This document shows positions 38,875-45,895 of a stretch of 64,000 nt of DNA, in pieces. A program made the translations under genes and the position numbers. The stretch comes from Bacillota bacterium. GTDB taxonomy: Bacteria; Bacillota; Clostridia; Lachnospirales; Lachnospiraceae. The stretch lies in NCBI GenBank assembly GCA_023423335.1, contig JAFAFU010000067.1, positions 124,001 to 188,000 of the forward strand, in the 5' to 3' direction. A model generated the notes under the pieces. The model made no database searches and was not told where the DNA came from. It saw only the letters and a program-made list of their open reading frames with translations. The stretch's first letter is position 1. Each line of letters opens with the position of its first letter.

Positions 38875-38920
38875 AAGAGAAGCAGGCGCCCGCACGTTTG
38901 CGGGCTTGCCTGCTTCTCTT
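38875..38920. other. Long hairpin after phi1 zot, candidate packaging signal or origin
   Basis: AAGAGAAGCAGGC (38875-38887) pairs perfectly with GCCTGCTTCTCTT (38908-38920), and GCCCGCA (38888-38894) with TGCGGGC (38899-38905), giving a 20-bp stem with a 2-nt bulge and a CGTT loop. It overlaps the zot stop codon. No T-run follows on the minus strand, so a packaging signal or replication origin is more likely than a simple terminator. Confidence 0.7.
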
Positions 38921-39890
38921 ACTTTGTCATCTTTTTCCTAAACCGTCTAAACGTTTTTGAAGGATGCACAATATTATCATTACTTATCTGCATTGCCTGC
39001 AATGATAATATCTGTTCCTCTGAAAGCATATCCCCAGATTCAACTGATTTTTTAATATTTTCAACTGTTTCCAGTGTGTTATATCTTCCATAATCCCTAT
39101 TAGTTACAAACCATGCAGCACGTTTATAAGGCTGAACAGCCAATGGTGAAGTTGCATTTTCCATTTCCCAAGCATCATAATAATTTATGCCTTGCAATCT
39201 CCATGTTTTACGACAATCAATACAATATGATGTTACCTGACGGAGTAAAGCATCTGTTAACTGAAATCTCTGAGTAGTATAATAAATCTGTAAAAAATAA
39301 TGTCCACATGCCAATATAGTTGATAACACCAAAGGGTCAATATTACTCTTAAATGACCTTGAATTCATTTGACTAGAAAATTCATCACCTAATACTAAAG
39401 TTACCGTAAGAGTATTATTCAAATCGTCATATACATTATTTTCCTTAGAAGCATTTACAATTTGAGCAAGTGATATAAATCTTTCATATGGAATATCCAA
39501 AAACGATACATTACTAAATATCCGAACTCTTTGTGTGACCATCTTTTTTCGTCTAGAACACCAAACCCTTTTTCCATGTTTACGAAAATACAATGATGCA
39601 ACTATATGTACTCCTGTTAACGTTTTCCCCTTACGAAAATATCCTATAATAGCAACAAGCTCCCCCGTTTTTAAATTATTATATTTTTTATGTAAAAAAT
39701 AATAAAAAACATCAATAGGGAAATAAAATATTGTTCTAAGAGGATTCATAATAATGCATCTTAACTTAGGGAAAATGTACATTACAAACAGTCCAGGAGC
39801 AAATACAAATAATATAATTGGTTTACCAAGAATGATGCATATCATTATCATAATAATAATAAATAACATTAAAGGCTTAAATTTACTCAT
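38919..39890 (-). CDS. Zot/pI-like morphogenesis ATPase of phi1
   Basis: A 323-residue P-loop ATPase of the inovirus pI/Zot type. N-terminal hydrophobic segments (about residues 8-45) are followed by Walker A (IIGYFRKGKTLTGV, about 85) and Walker B (LVLGDEFSSQMNSRSF, about 165). It is strongly similar to the phi2 Zot (46033-46920) throughout: SRRKK..., NYYDAWEMEN and TQRFQ...DALLRQVT are shared. In filamentous phages this protein drives assembly and extrusion of the virion through the membrane. Confidence 0.9.
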   Translation of the reverse strand: MSKFKPLMLFIIIMIMICIILGKPIILFVFAPGLFVMYIFPKLRCIIMNPLRTIFYFPIDVFYYFLHKKYNNLKTGELVAIIGYFRKGKTLTGVHIVASLYFRKHGKRVWCSRRKKMVTQRVRIFSNVSFLDIPYERFISLAQIVNASKENNVYDDLNNTLTVTLVLGDEFSSQMNSRSFKSNIDPLVLSTILACGHYFLQIYYTTQRFQLTDALLRQVTSYCIDCRKTWRLQGINYYDAWEMENATSPLAVQPYKRAAWFVTNRDYGRYNTLETVENIKKSVESGDMLSEEQILSLQAMQISNDNIVHPSKTFRRFRKKMTK

Positions 39891-40033
39891 TATTTTACCC
39901 CCTTACCTATCTTAACCAATTCTACTATCATAAAAAGAAATCCCTGAAATACTATATAAAACATAGTCATCATTAAAATTTTATCAAAATCAGTCTGAGC
40001 ATCACCAATTGCAAATTGATACAATTCATTCAT
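39890..40033 (-). CDS. Tiny membrane protein C of phi1 (virion/assembly candidate)
   Basis: A 47-residue protein (MNELYQFAIGDAQTDFDKIL start) with one membrane helix. Its stop overlaps the zot start (TAATG). It aligns with the phi2 protein at 45896-46036 (AIYNFVFGGAVTQEDRIL), which also overlaps zot. Conserved position and sequence argue for a structural or assembly role. Confidence 0.75.
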   Translation of the reverse strand: MNELYQFAIGDAQTDFDKILMMTMFYIVFQGFLFMIVELVKIGKGVK

Positions 40034-40160
40034 TTTTCATACCACCTTTCCACATAGCGTAAATACCCCTTACTACAGCCAAAAACCCAAATAAAAGACT
40101 AATATTAATAAGTAATCGTATATCTTCATGGATTAAAAATAATAAATCTATTTCTGTCAT
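40026..40160 (-). CDS. Tiny membrane protein B of phi1
   Basis: A 44-residue protein (MTEIDLLFLIHEDIRLLINI start) with one membrane helix and a basic tail. It overlaps the next tiny gene by 8 nt. It occupies the same place as the phi2 protein at 45740-45895, although sequence similarity is weak. Confidence 0.65.
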   Translation of the reverse strand: MTEIDLLFLIHEDIRLLINISLLFGFLAVVRGIYAMWKGGMKNE

Positions 40161-40169
40161 TTTTCCCTC

Positions 40170-40322
40170 CTATTCAAAACCATCCACAATTACCCACATA
40201 ACAATTCCTACTATAACAACAAACATAAACAAGGCCCACATAGATATTTTATATCCAAATAGATCAATCTCTATATTTGCTATCTGATAAGCTTTTTGAA
40301 ATGCAATTCTTAAATACTCCAT
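40170..40322 (-). CDS. Tiny membrane protein A of phi1 (WALF family)
   Basis: A 50-residue protein whose core LRIAFQKAYQIANIEIDLFGY-KISMWALFMF matches the phi2 protein at 45569-45727 (LRMGISALIEILQTPIIIDGY-VISLWALFLF). One membrane helix follows the shared WALF motif. It lies directly after the pIII-like gene, the position of gene VI in Ff phages. A pVI-like minor coat role is inferred. Confidence 0.75.
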   Translation of the reverse strand: MEYLRIAFQKAYQIANIEIDLFGYKISMWALFMFVVIVGIVMWVIVDGFE

Positions 40323-40332
40323 AGTTTGCCCC

Positions 40333-41535
40333 CTATCTATGAAAAATCTTTAAAGCAATCAAAGCTCCAAACCCAATTATTAATATTGTAGAAACTTCTC
40401 CCGGCAAAAAAGGAAACACACTACCCAAAAATGCAGGTATACCTAAAAAAAACGTTCCAGTGTTTTTTAGTGTTTCTACTGTGTTATCAATCAATTCACC
40501 AGAGGATGAACCAATATCTTTTAATATTGTAGGCTGAATTTTTTCTGATGAATAATCATATCCTTGACCATATTCTTCCGAATCAATTATTGTTCCATCA
40601 TCATCAGTTACATATGAATTTGCACCTGCCTCATTGATATATGCAGAAACCCAATTACCGTATTTTTCTATATAACCATCGGTATTCCTTTGCACATATC
40701 TAATACGCATAACTCCCTCTTTTAATTTTATAGAATATGGGTCTATATCGTAACCAGACTTAAATTCTAAATTTATTAATATAGGAGATTCAGATTTAAA
40801 ATCGACATAGATATCTTGTTTATACCATTCTTTTACATTTTGATGAATTTCATCAAGTTGTATCCAATCACTTTCAAACGTTTCATACGGTGAAAATTTT
40901 TCAAGTACCCAATCTTTTTTAACATCATATATGCCCTTATATTGAATTTGCACATTAAATCCAGTATTTGAATCAACATTATCCCATTGAGCTGCAAAAT
41001 ATCCAGTTTGCGAAGAAACTGAACCAATTATAGATGTACCAATTCTACGAAGTAAACTAGGAGTGTAATATCTAAACTTCAATGGAACTCCTACATCCTC
41101 AAATTGCGGTCCTTCAAAGTCAATTGAATGATATACCAAATTAGATGATATTCCATAATATAAATTACCCGCATTATATGAAGGAACAGCTCTATAATGG
41201 GTAGAAGCCACTTCATACCTATATGTTCTTCCCCTATAATTAGTCAATAAATTTTGATGAAATCCAAGACCATTATCATCATTTATATACTGTAACTCAA
41301 TGTCAGAATATGCAAAACATGTCCACCATGTATTAGTTCTATCTTTATAAAATACAAAATGATCATATGTTGCTATCTCATTTAAATCTGCTTGAATGAA
41401 ACTGAATCCTCTTTCATTAGCTAATTGCTGCACTATAAATGGATCATTAAAAGCAAATGCTATATTAGAATTCATTATGCTAATTGCCATTATAAATAAC
41501 ACAAAAAACGTAAGAGTTCTATTTTTGTTTTTCAT
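40333..41535 (-). CDS. pIII-like adsorption/minor coat protein of phi1
   Basis: A 400-residue exported protein: signal peptide (cleavage near AFA-FND, about residue 29), a unique N-terminal half, a conserved C-terminal half (PLKFRYYTPSLLRRIG, QYKGIYDVKK, EGVMRIRYVQ, WVSAYINEAGAN) and a membrane anchor before the last residues (LIIGFGALIALKIFHR). The C-terminal half matches the phi2 protein at 44296-45567; the N-terminal halves are different. This is what one expects of pIII: a variable receptor-binding tip and a conserved virion anchor. Confidence 0.82.
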   Translation of the reverse strand: MKNKNRTLTFFVLFIMAISIMNSNIAFAFNDPFIVQQLANERGFSFIQADLNEIATYDHFVFYKDRTNTWWTCFAYSDIELQYINDDNGLGFHQNLLTNYRGRTYRYEVASTHYRAVPSYNAGNLYYGISSNLVYHSIDFEGPQFEDVGVPLKFRYYTPSLLRRIGTSIIGSVSSQTGYFAAQWDNVDSNTGFNVQIQYKGIYDVKKDWVLEKFSPYETFESDWIQLDEIHQNVKEWYKQDIYVDFKSESPILINLEFKSGYDIDPYSIKLKEGVMRIRYVQRNTDGYIEKYGNWVSAYINEAGANSYVTDDDGTIIDSEEYGQGYDYSSEKIQPTILKDIGSSSGELIDNTVETLKNTGTFFLGIPAFLGSVFPFLPGEVSTILIIGFGALIALKIFHR

Positions 41536-41551
41536 ATTTGTCCTTTCTCTT

Positions 41552-41591
41552 ATAAAAAGGACAGGGATGGACTTTTGTCCACCCCTGTCCT
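41552..41591 (-). terminator. Strong terminator after the phi1 coat gene
   Basis: On the minus strand AGGACAGGG-TGGAC-loop-GTCCA-CCCTGTCCT (41591-41558) is followed by TTTTTA. It lies between the coat gene and the pIII-like gene, like the central terminator after gene VIII in Ff phages, and limits downstream expression. Confidence 0.9.
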
Positions 41592-41604
41592 AAATGGACG
41601 GTTA

Positions 41605-41910
41605 TTAATTTTTTGCTCTTTTCTTAAATACAAATAATACCCCTAGCGCCATCATCAAAATTGAAGCACCGAGAAATATATTGATCGGATAAATCGTAAA
41701 TAAATGCGCTCCCTTTTCAGCTCCCTCTACAATTGTATCAAATATACTTGAATCAATTGTAGGAGCAGGAGTAGGCTCACCTGCAAATGCCGTTCCGATC
41801 ATCATAAAACACATAACAGCAACGAGAGATAAGACCGCACCCACTTTCTTTGTCCTGCCTTTAAAATTTGTCAAAGCATGTCTAGCCTTAAGCTTCATTT
41901 TTTCTTTCAT
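41605..41910 (-). CDS. Major coat protein of phi1 (pVIII-like, with signal peptide)
   Basis: A 101-residue precursor. A long basic n-region (MKEKMKLKARHALTNFKGRTKK) and a hydrophobic signal ending TAFA give a mature protein of about 59 residues. This has an acidic N-terminus (DSSIFDTIVEGAEKGAH), one membrane helix (IFLGASILMMALGVLFVF) and a basic end (KKRAKN). That is the layout of filamentous phage major coat proteins. A good AAGGAGGAAATATT site precedes ATG 41910. Confidence 0.85.
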   Translation of the reverse strand: MKEKMKLKARHALTNFKGRTKKVGAVLSLVAVMCFMMIGTAFAGEPTPAPTIDSSIFDTIVEGAEKGAHLFTIYPINIFLGASILMMALGVLFVFKKRAKN

Positions 41911-42153
41911 AATATTTCCTCCTTATTATTATAATTTCCACATATTTCCATGTGGTAGTTACCTTTTTAAACCCTTATCCGGCGCGCAAGATCAACTCGG
42001 ACTTTGTCCTCAAACACCCGGGGTCAGATATTGTGATATGTTATACCTACCCGGAGTGCTCGTGTGTCTGCCTCCAAACCGCAGACACCTGAACGTCGCA
42101 CATTTACGTTACCTCCTGTTTTACCCATCCAACGCCATTAAGCAGAAGAGGGG
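41911..42153 (-). other. Structured leader between phi1 ssb and coat genes
   Basis: Contains a perfect hairpin GTGTCTGC/GCAGACAC (42064-42071 with 42081-42088) and a CCACAT/ATGTGG hairpin near 41941. A possible 18-codon leader peptide on the minus strand follows AGGAGGTAACGTAA. phi2 has a structured region at the same place (42913-43118). No larger gene is visible. Confidence 0.5.
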
Positions 42154-42465
42154 TTATGCAGTTTTTGCCTGCTTTGGCCTGTCCTTGATTTCACCGGAAC
42201 TTGTTACAAACTGAAAATCTTCAAGTTTTAAAAAGGCTTTACGGTCAATCTCCATGAAATCACAAACGATATCAAGGGTAGTACCCGGCGCAACATCATA
42301 AAGCTTGTCATAATCCTCTTGGCTGACATTAAAGGACTTAGAGTTAATTCCTTGCATAAAACCGACTTTCCAATAAGGCTTCGTCTGACCCTCATTTTTA
42401 AAATCTTTCTGCTGACCATATTCGGTCCCCATCATCAAAACTCTTGCATTAAATCGCATTCCCAT
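42154..42465 (-). CDS. Small ssDNA-binding protein candidate of phi1 (gene V-like)
   Basis: A 103-residue soluble protein beginning MGMRFNARVLMMGTEYGQQKDF after AAGGAGGTAAGAATT. It is beta-rich with scattered aromatic and basic residues. Its place before the coat gene and its size match inovirus gene V ssDNA-binding proteins, which coat the single-stranded genome before packaging. The identity is inferred mostly from position. Confidence 0.65.
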   Translation of the reverse strand: MGMRFNARVLMMGTEYGQQKDFKNEGQTKPYWKVGFMQGINSKSFNVSQEDYDKLYDVAPGTTLDIVCDFMEIDRKAFLKLEDFQFVTSSGEIKDRPKQAKTA

Positions 42466-42534
42466 AATTCTTACCTCCTTTGCATAATTATAAATTTGAT
42501 AGAGTAGTGGTTGACCCGCAACCTATATTAATTT

Positions 42535-42649
42535 TGCCATATTTTGGCACAAAAAAATATACTATTCGCAAAACCTATGTTTAACGAATAGTACACAGTT
42601 GCTAAATTACAATTGTAGTTAGCAACTATTTTTATTGCCTAAAATGGCA
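42535..42649. promoter_or_regulatory. Shared TGCC-GGCA dyads in front of both ssb genes
   Basis: TGCCATATTTTGGCA (42535-42549) precedes the phi1 ssb gene and TGCCTAAAATGGCA (42636-42649) precedes the phi2 ssb gene. Both are about 15-nt dyads with TGCC/GGCA arms, one for each of the divergent early genes. In phi2, the inverted repeat GTTGCTAA/TTAGCAAC with a following TATTTTT lies just upstream. Confidence 0.5.
42560..42593. repeat. Central att-like site between the two prophages (site B)
   Basis: A dyad with TACTATTCG (42560-42568) and CGAATAGTA (42585-42593), plus inner AAAC/GTTT. Its left 21 nt (42561-42581) repeat site A exactly. Its right 15 nt (GTTTAACGAATAGTA, 42579-42593) repeat in direct orientation at 48148-48162. 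So it can be attR of phi1 and attL of phi2 at once. Confidence 0.75.
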
Positions 42650-42652
42650 GAA
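42621..42652 (+). repeat. 32-nt direct repeat, copy 1
   Basis: Begins AGCAACTATTTTTATTGCC. It is matched at 31 of 32 positions by 50900-50931, on the far side of the accessory region. Here it forms the promoter/leader area of the phi2 ssb gene. Confidence 0.85.
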
Positions 42653-42663
42653 AGTGAGGTTTT

Positions 42664-42912
42664 ATGAAGTTAACAGGAAAATTTGAATTTATCGGTGTAC
42701 AGGAAATCAGAGGTAAAAAGGACACAACTAAGACATACCATAACGTGGCACTCATGCAGGGAAATGATGTTGTTAAAGTATTCTTGAATGATAATACCGT
42801 GAAAATGTTCGACGGAATTGCCCGGTTGGAAAAGCTCGAATGTGATTTAACGGTTAATGTAGGCTCTGAACGGTCATACGTTGGTATTGATGCGGTTCGC
42901 CGGATTAAGTAA
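42664..42912 (+). CDS. Small ssDNA-binding protein candidate of phi2 (gene V-like)
   Basis: An 82-residue protein (MKLTGKFEFIGVQEIRGKKD start) with a beta-rich OB-like pattern and basic residues spread through it. First gene of phi2, before the coat gene, as in phi1. Start ATG 42664 follows GTGAGGTTTT. The gene V-like role is inferred from size and position. Confidence 0.65.
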   Translation: MKLTGKFEFIGVQEIRGKKDTTKTYHNVALMQGNDVVKVFLNDNTVKMFDGIARLEKLECDLTVNVGSERSYVGIDAVRRIK

Positions 42913-43118
42913 TATCAGCGGGTGACGTAGGAACCCGCCCCTGCTTATGACCGCAGGAAATAGGGAACTACGGTTTTGTGAAGTTAAATAATGAGGGGAA
43001 ATGCACATAATGTAAATCTTTGTAAGACAAGCTTATCCTCTCCTGCTCTCCCCTCATTGCTTAATTAAGGGTTTAAGGTTAACAAGCCTTAACATAAAAA
43101 AATAAGGAGGTAATGTGC
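42913..43118 (+). other. Structured leader between phi2 ssb and coat genes
   Basis: Contains GCGGGT/ACCCGC (42918-42939 region), a 10-nt inverted repeat AATGAGGGGA/TCCCCTCATT (42990-42999 with 43049-43058), and TTAAGG/CCTTAA near 43070-43090. An ATGCACATAATGT motif (43001-43013) in the loop and AATGTGCATGG at the coat start match the operator motif at 47596-47708. Confidence 0.6.
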
Positions 43119-43271
43119 ATGGTTATTGAATGGGCAGGCGCGTTTACCACTATCGTTGATGGTGGTAAAGCGTTAATCTCGTTAATGACCGAAGGACCTA
43201 TGTTGTTATTTACTGCTTCATCTGTTCTTGGTGTCGGTGCTGGTCTGCTCTCCCACTTTAAGGGCAGATAA
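43119..43271 (+). CDS. Major coat protein of phi2 (leaderless, 50 residues)
   Basis: A 50-residue protein starting at ATG 43119 after AAGGAGGTAATGTGC. N-terminal part is amphipathic and acidic (MVIEWAGAFTTIVDGG), the middle is a membrane helix (about residues 27-44), and the C-terminus is basic (SHFKGR). This is the layout of a mature filamentous coat protein with no signal peptide, as known for Pf3, whose 44-residue coat protein is also made without a leader. A terminator follows directly. Confidence 0.8.
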   Translation: MVIEWAGAFTTIVDGGKALISLMTEGPMLLFTASSVLGVGAGLLSHFKGR

Positions 43272-43283
43272 TAAGTATTCTTG

Positions 43284-43316
43284 AAAAGGCGACGGGAAAA
43301 ATCTCGTTGCCTTTTT
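43284..43316 (+). terminator. Terminator after the phi2 coat gene
   Basis: AAAAGGCGACGGG pairs with CTCGTTGCCTTTTT around a short A-rich loop, ending in T5. As in phi1, it isolates the coat gene from the genes downstream. Confidence 0.85.
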
Positions 43317-43317
43317 C

Positions 43318-43450
43318 ATCAATCGCTACTACGACTAAGCGATTGATGGTTCATGGTTCAAAATGGCTGGAAGCCTTGATTTATAAGCCTTTGCTCTGAA
43401 CCAAGCCCCTTAAAAACTTGGTTCAGCTTTGGTTCAAAATGGTTCAAAAC
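43318..43450 (+). other. Candidate double-strand replication origin of phi2
   Basis: Upstream of rep: hairpin TCAATCGCT/AGCGATTGA (43319-43327 with 43338-43346); hairpin CTGAACCAAG/CTTGGTTCAG (43396-43405 with 43417-43426); and the direct repeat TGGTTCAAAATGG at 43354-43366 and 43430-43442, the latter followed by another TTCAAAAC. Hairpins plus direct repeats next to a pMV158-type rep gene are the layout of its plus-strand origin. Confidence 0.65.
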
Positions 43451-43469
43451 AACGAAGGAGATGTTAAAA

Positions 43470-44120
43470 ATGGGAAAGCTTGATACTTTTTCAGATAGGA
43501 AATTCGCTTTACTGCTCTATCCGGAGGATAAGACACATATGGAAGCATTGGAGAAGATAAAGCGGTCATTCGATTATGCGGTCATCCTGCACGACAAAGA
43601 TGTGGATGAAGCTGGGGAGCTTAAAAAGTCTCACTGGCATGTAGTGATAACGGTAGGCACTAACAAGCGTTGGAATACGGCTTTGGCAAAGGAACTTGGC
43701 ATTGAAGTGAATTATATTGAGAAGATCAGGAATCTTGATCGTGCGTTGGAATACTTGATCCATCTAAATGATGCTGACAAATACCAGTATAGCATAGACG
43801 AAGTTGAAGGAACCTTAAAAAACAGACTTACGGCAAGCATGAGCCAATCAGATAAAACAGAGGGTGAAATAATCGCTCAAATGATAGAAATGATTGAAAA
43901 TGAGCCATACAAGCTGTCCTATACTTATTTCGCTAAGTGGTGCGCTACTGACGGATTTTGGGACGTTTACAGGCGTGCTGGAGCGATTATTAATAAAATA
44001 ATCGAGGAACACAACCGAACCAAGCAAACTGAATTTGATGCGAAAGTCATGGAAGGATTTACCCATATCGAGGATACATACTTTGAAAGTCCATTTGAGG
44101 AGGAAGAAGAAAATGCCTAG
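43470..44120 (+). CDS. pMV158/Rep_2-type rolling-circle replication initiator of phi2
   Basis: A 216-residue Rep starting at ATG 43470 after GAAGGAGATGTTAAAA. HUH motif KKSHWHVVITVG (about residue 53, from AVILHDKDVDEAGELKK) and a tyrosine-containing ALEYLIHL segment (about 90) match the RepB family of pMV158-like plasmids. It would nick the origin just upstream and start rolling-circle replication. This family is different from the phi1 Rep. Its last codons overlap the next gene. Confidence 0.88.
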   Translation: MGKLDTFSDRKFALLLYPEDKTHMEALEKIKRSFDYAVILHDKDVDEAGELKKSHWHVVITVGTNKRWNTALAKELGIEVNYIEKIRNLDRALEYLIHLNDADKYQYSIDEVEGTLKNRLTASMSQSDKTEGEIIAQMIEMIENEPYKLSYTYFAKWCATDGFWDVYRRAGAIINKIIEEHNRTKQTEFDAKVMEGFTHIEDTYFESPFEEEEENA

Positions 44121-44277
44121 AGGTATAGCCGTAAAGACCTGTGAAAGCTTCATTTGCAGTAACAAACATTGCGGAAAAACAGGCTTGACACGGTTGGAAT
44201 GCTCCAAGCTGACTTGCCTTTATACATCCGTTTGTGAATACTGCCGTAACAGTGATACGTGTAGCAGAAAACAATAA
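44113..44277 (+). CDS. Cysteine-rich small protein of phi2
   Basis: A 54-residue protein with eight cysteines (CESFICSNKHC, LECSKLTCLYTSVCEYC) starting inside the rep stop (ATGCCTAG). The spacing suggests one or two zinc-binding knuckles. Function unknown; phi1 has another Cys-rich protein in its rep transcript. Confidence 0.65.
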   Translation: MPRGIAVKTCESFICSNKHCGKTGLTRLECSKLTCLYTSVCEYCRNSDTCSRKQ

Positions 44278-44295
44278 AATTGAGGAGGAAAACAG

Positions 44296-45567
44296 ATGCA
44301 AATTAAGATTAAATATGGGGTGCTAATAATATTGATGATGATAGTTTTATTTATGTTATTGAGAAGTAAGGCATATGCAGGAATGAATCAAGATAGTATT
44401 CAGGATATGTTACATGCTATGGTTTTAGACGGATATAATGGGTCTGATTGGGCAGATGTTTATACCAATAGAATAAAAGAAGCTGAATATTTAGTAGTAT
44501 ATAGGCAATATTCGCCAAATAACGGTAATTACCAGTATTATATACATTATAATGACATTGAACCTATTGTATTTATTACAGGGGCATTGACACCTTATGA
44601 ATATGTTCTTATTGGAAATAACGTAAATAATAAATATTTTAATGCTAAAGGGGGTTTAGGTTCGCTTAATGGGGAAAGTGTACCCATTCAGTCATATGGA
44701 AATTCAAATTGTAAAATAATATGGTCTAACCATGATATATATTATGATGGAATATTAAGTCATGAAGCAGATATTAATGGAAATGAACCAACTCCGGAGC
44801 CTGAACAACTTGGTTTCCCCATAAAGTTCCGCTACTACACTCCTGCTATACTGCGTAATGTAGGAATTGCTCTTACTGGTATTCCAATAAAGGATGAAGC
44901 CTACTTTGCAAAATGGGACAATCCAGACAATACTAAAGATTACAATGTGGAAATCCAATATAAGGGAACGTACAAGATTAAGAAGAAAAAAACGATCACA
45001 TCTTTGTTCCCGAATTATGAACAATTTACAACCTCATGGCATGAAATTGGTGAAGTGCATATGACAGAAAGACAATGGTCTATAAGCCATAAGGCGGTTG
45101 ATTATGGGGAACAATCTCCTATCTACATAGATTTAAAACAGCAATCCGGATATGACTTTAATGTTACGCTTATGCTTCTGGTCGAGGGTGTTATGCGCAT
45201 AAGATATGTCCAGTATGACGCATACGGCAATGTAACGGGCTATGGCAAATGGGTGTCTGAATATATAAATGAATCTGGAGCGAATGTTTATCTGACGGAG
45301 GATGACGGAACAATTATTCCATCGGAGGAATATGGAATGGGGCAAGATGTTACAAATGAACCTGTAACTCCAGATATTCTGAATAGTGTTGGCAGTGGAC
45401 TAAGCAGTGGTATAGATGCGGTTTCGATAATAAAGGATGTGTCAAACTCATTATTGCAATTGCCTTCATTGATGGGATTAATGTTTGTAATGTTGCCATC
45501 TGTGATATTAAATGCGATAACGGCTGGTATTGGTATTATTATCTTGTTGCGCATTGGAGGTCGGTAA
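44296..45567 (+). CDS. pIII-like adsorption/minor coat protein of phi2
   Basis: A 423-residue exported protein: signal peptide (cleavage near AYA-G, residue about 28), a unique N-terminal part (to about residue 160), a linker with PTPEPEQ, a conserved C-terminal domain (PIKFRYYTPAILRNVG, QYKGTYKIKK, EGVMRIRYVQ, WVSEYINESGAN) and a membrane anchor ending LLRIGGR. Homologous to the phi1 protein only in the C-terminal half. Probable phage tip protein that recognises the host. Confidence 0.82.
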   Translation: MQIKIKYGVLIILMMIVLFMLLRSKAYAGMNQDSIQDMLHAMVLDGYNGSDWADVYTNRIKEAEYLVVYRQYSPNNGNYQYYIHYNDIEPIVFITGALTPYEYVLIGNNVNNKYFNAKGGLGSLNGESVPIQSYGNSNCKIIWSNHDIYYDGILSHEADINGNEPTPEPEQLGFPIKFRYYTPAILRNVGIALTGIPIKDEAYFAKWDNPDNTKDYNVEIQYKGTYKIKKKKTITSLFPNYEQFTTSWHEIGEVHMTERQWSISHKAVDYGEQSPIYIDLKQQSGYDFNVTLMLLVEGVMRIRYVQYDAYGNVTGYGKWVSEYINESGANVYLTEDDGTIIPSEEYGMGQDVTNEPVTPDILNSVGSGLSSGIDAVSIIKDVSNSLLQLPSLMGLMFVMLPSVILNAITAGIGIIILLRIGGR

Positions 45568-45568
45568 G

Positions 45569-45727
45569 ATGGTTATACAGGTGCTTAGAATGGGAATAAG
45601 TGCTCTTATTGAAATATTGCAGACACCTATTATCATTGACGGATATGTAATATCCTTGTGGGCGCTTTTCTTATTCGGAATGATTGGAAGTATGCTTGTA
45701 ATGTTCATTATCAAATTATTTGATTAG
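45569..45727 (+). CDS. Tiny membrane protein A of phi2 (WALF family)
   Basis: A 52-residue protein from ATG 45569, two nt after the pIII-like stop. Sequence around VISLWALFLFGMIGSMLV matches the phi1 protein at 40170-40322. One membrane helix and a basic/acidic end (KLFD). A gene VI-like role is inferred from position. Confidence 0.75.
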   Translation: MVIQVLRMGISALIEILQTPIIIDGYVISLWALFLFGMIGSMLVMFIIKLFD

Positions 45728-45739
45728 GAGGTATAAAAG

Positions 45740-45895
45740 ATGGAGTTGGAGGTTTTACAGGAAATAAATAGTAACTTGGCGATATTACAGGGAATCAATA
45801 GTAAGTTGTCGATCATACAATTAATGCTTCTGGTTATGTTCTTTGTTCCTTACATTAAAGGCATAACACAGAGGTTCCGAAGGAGGACAAGATAA
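45740..45895 (+). CDS. Tiny membrane protein B of phi2
   Basis: A 51-residue protein (MELEVLQEINSNLAILQGIN start) after AGGAGGTATAAAAG. An N-terminal leucine-rich amphipathic helix contains a repeat of EINSNLAILQ/GINSKLSIIQ; a membrane helix and the very basic tail QRFRRRTR follow. Position equals the phi1 gene at 40026-40160. Confidence 0.7.
   Translation: MELEVLQEINSNLAILQGINSKLSIIQLMLLVMFFVPYIKGITQRFRRRTR

Larger units (their letters stand above)
34703..42581 (-). mobile_element. Inovirus-like filamentous prophage phi1
   Basis: A unit of about 7.9 kb bounded by 21-nt direct repeats. The minus strand carries, in transcription order, an ssDNA-binding candidate, major coat, pIII-like protein, three tiny membrane proteins, a Zot/pI ATPase and an HUH Rep with small downstream genes. 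A further minus-strand group of four unknown genes and two plus-strand genes occupy the left end. There is no integrase and no tail or head gene. The gene set and size match inoviruses, which in Gram-positive hosts are known mostly from predictions. Confidence 0.85.

Noticed and set aside
38919..39890. Zot as a toxin gene
   Set aside because: The protein is the phage assembly ATPase; the C-terminal toxin part known from Vibrio Zot is not evident.
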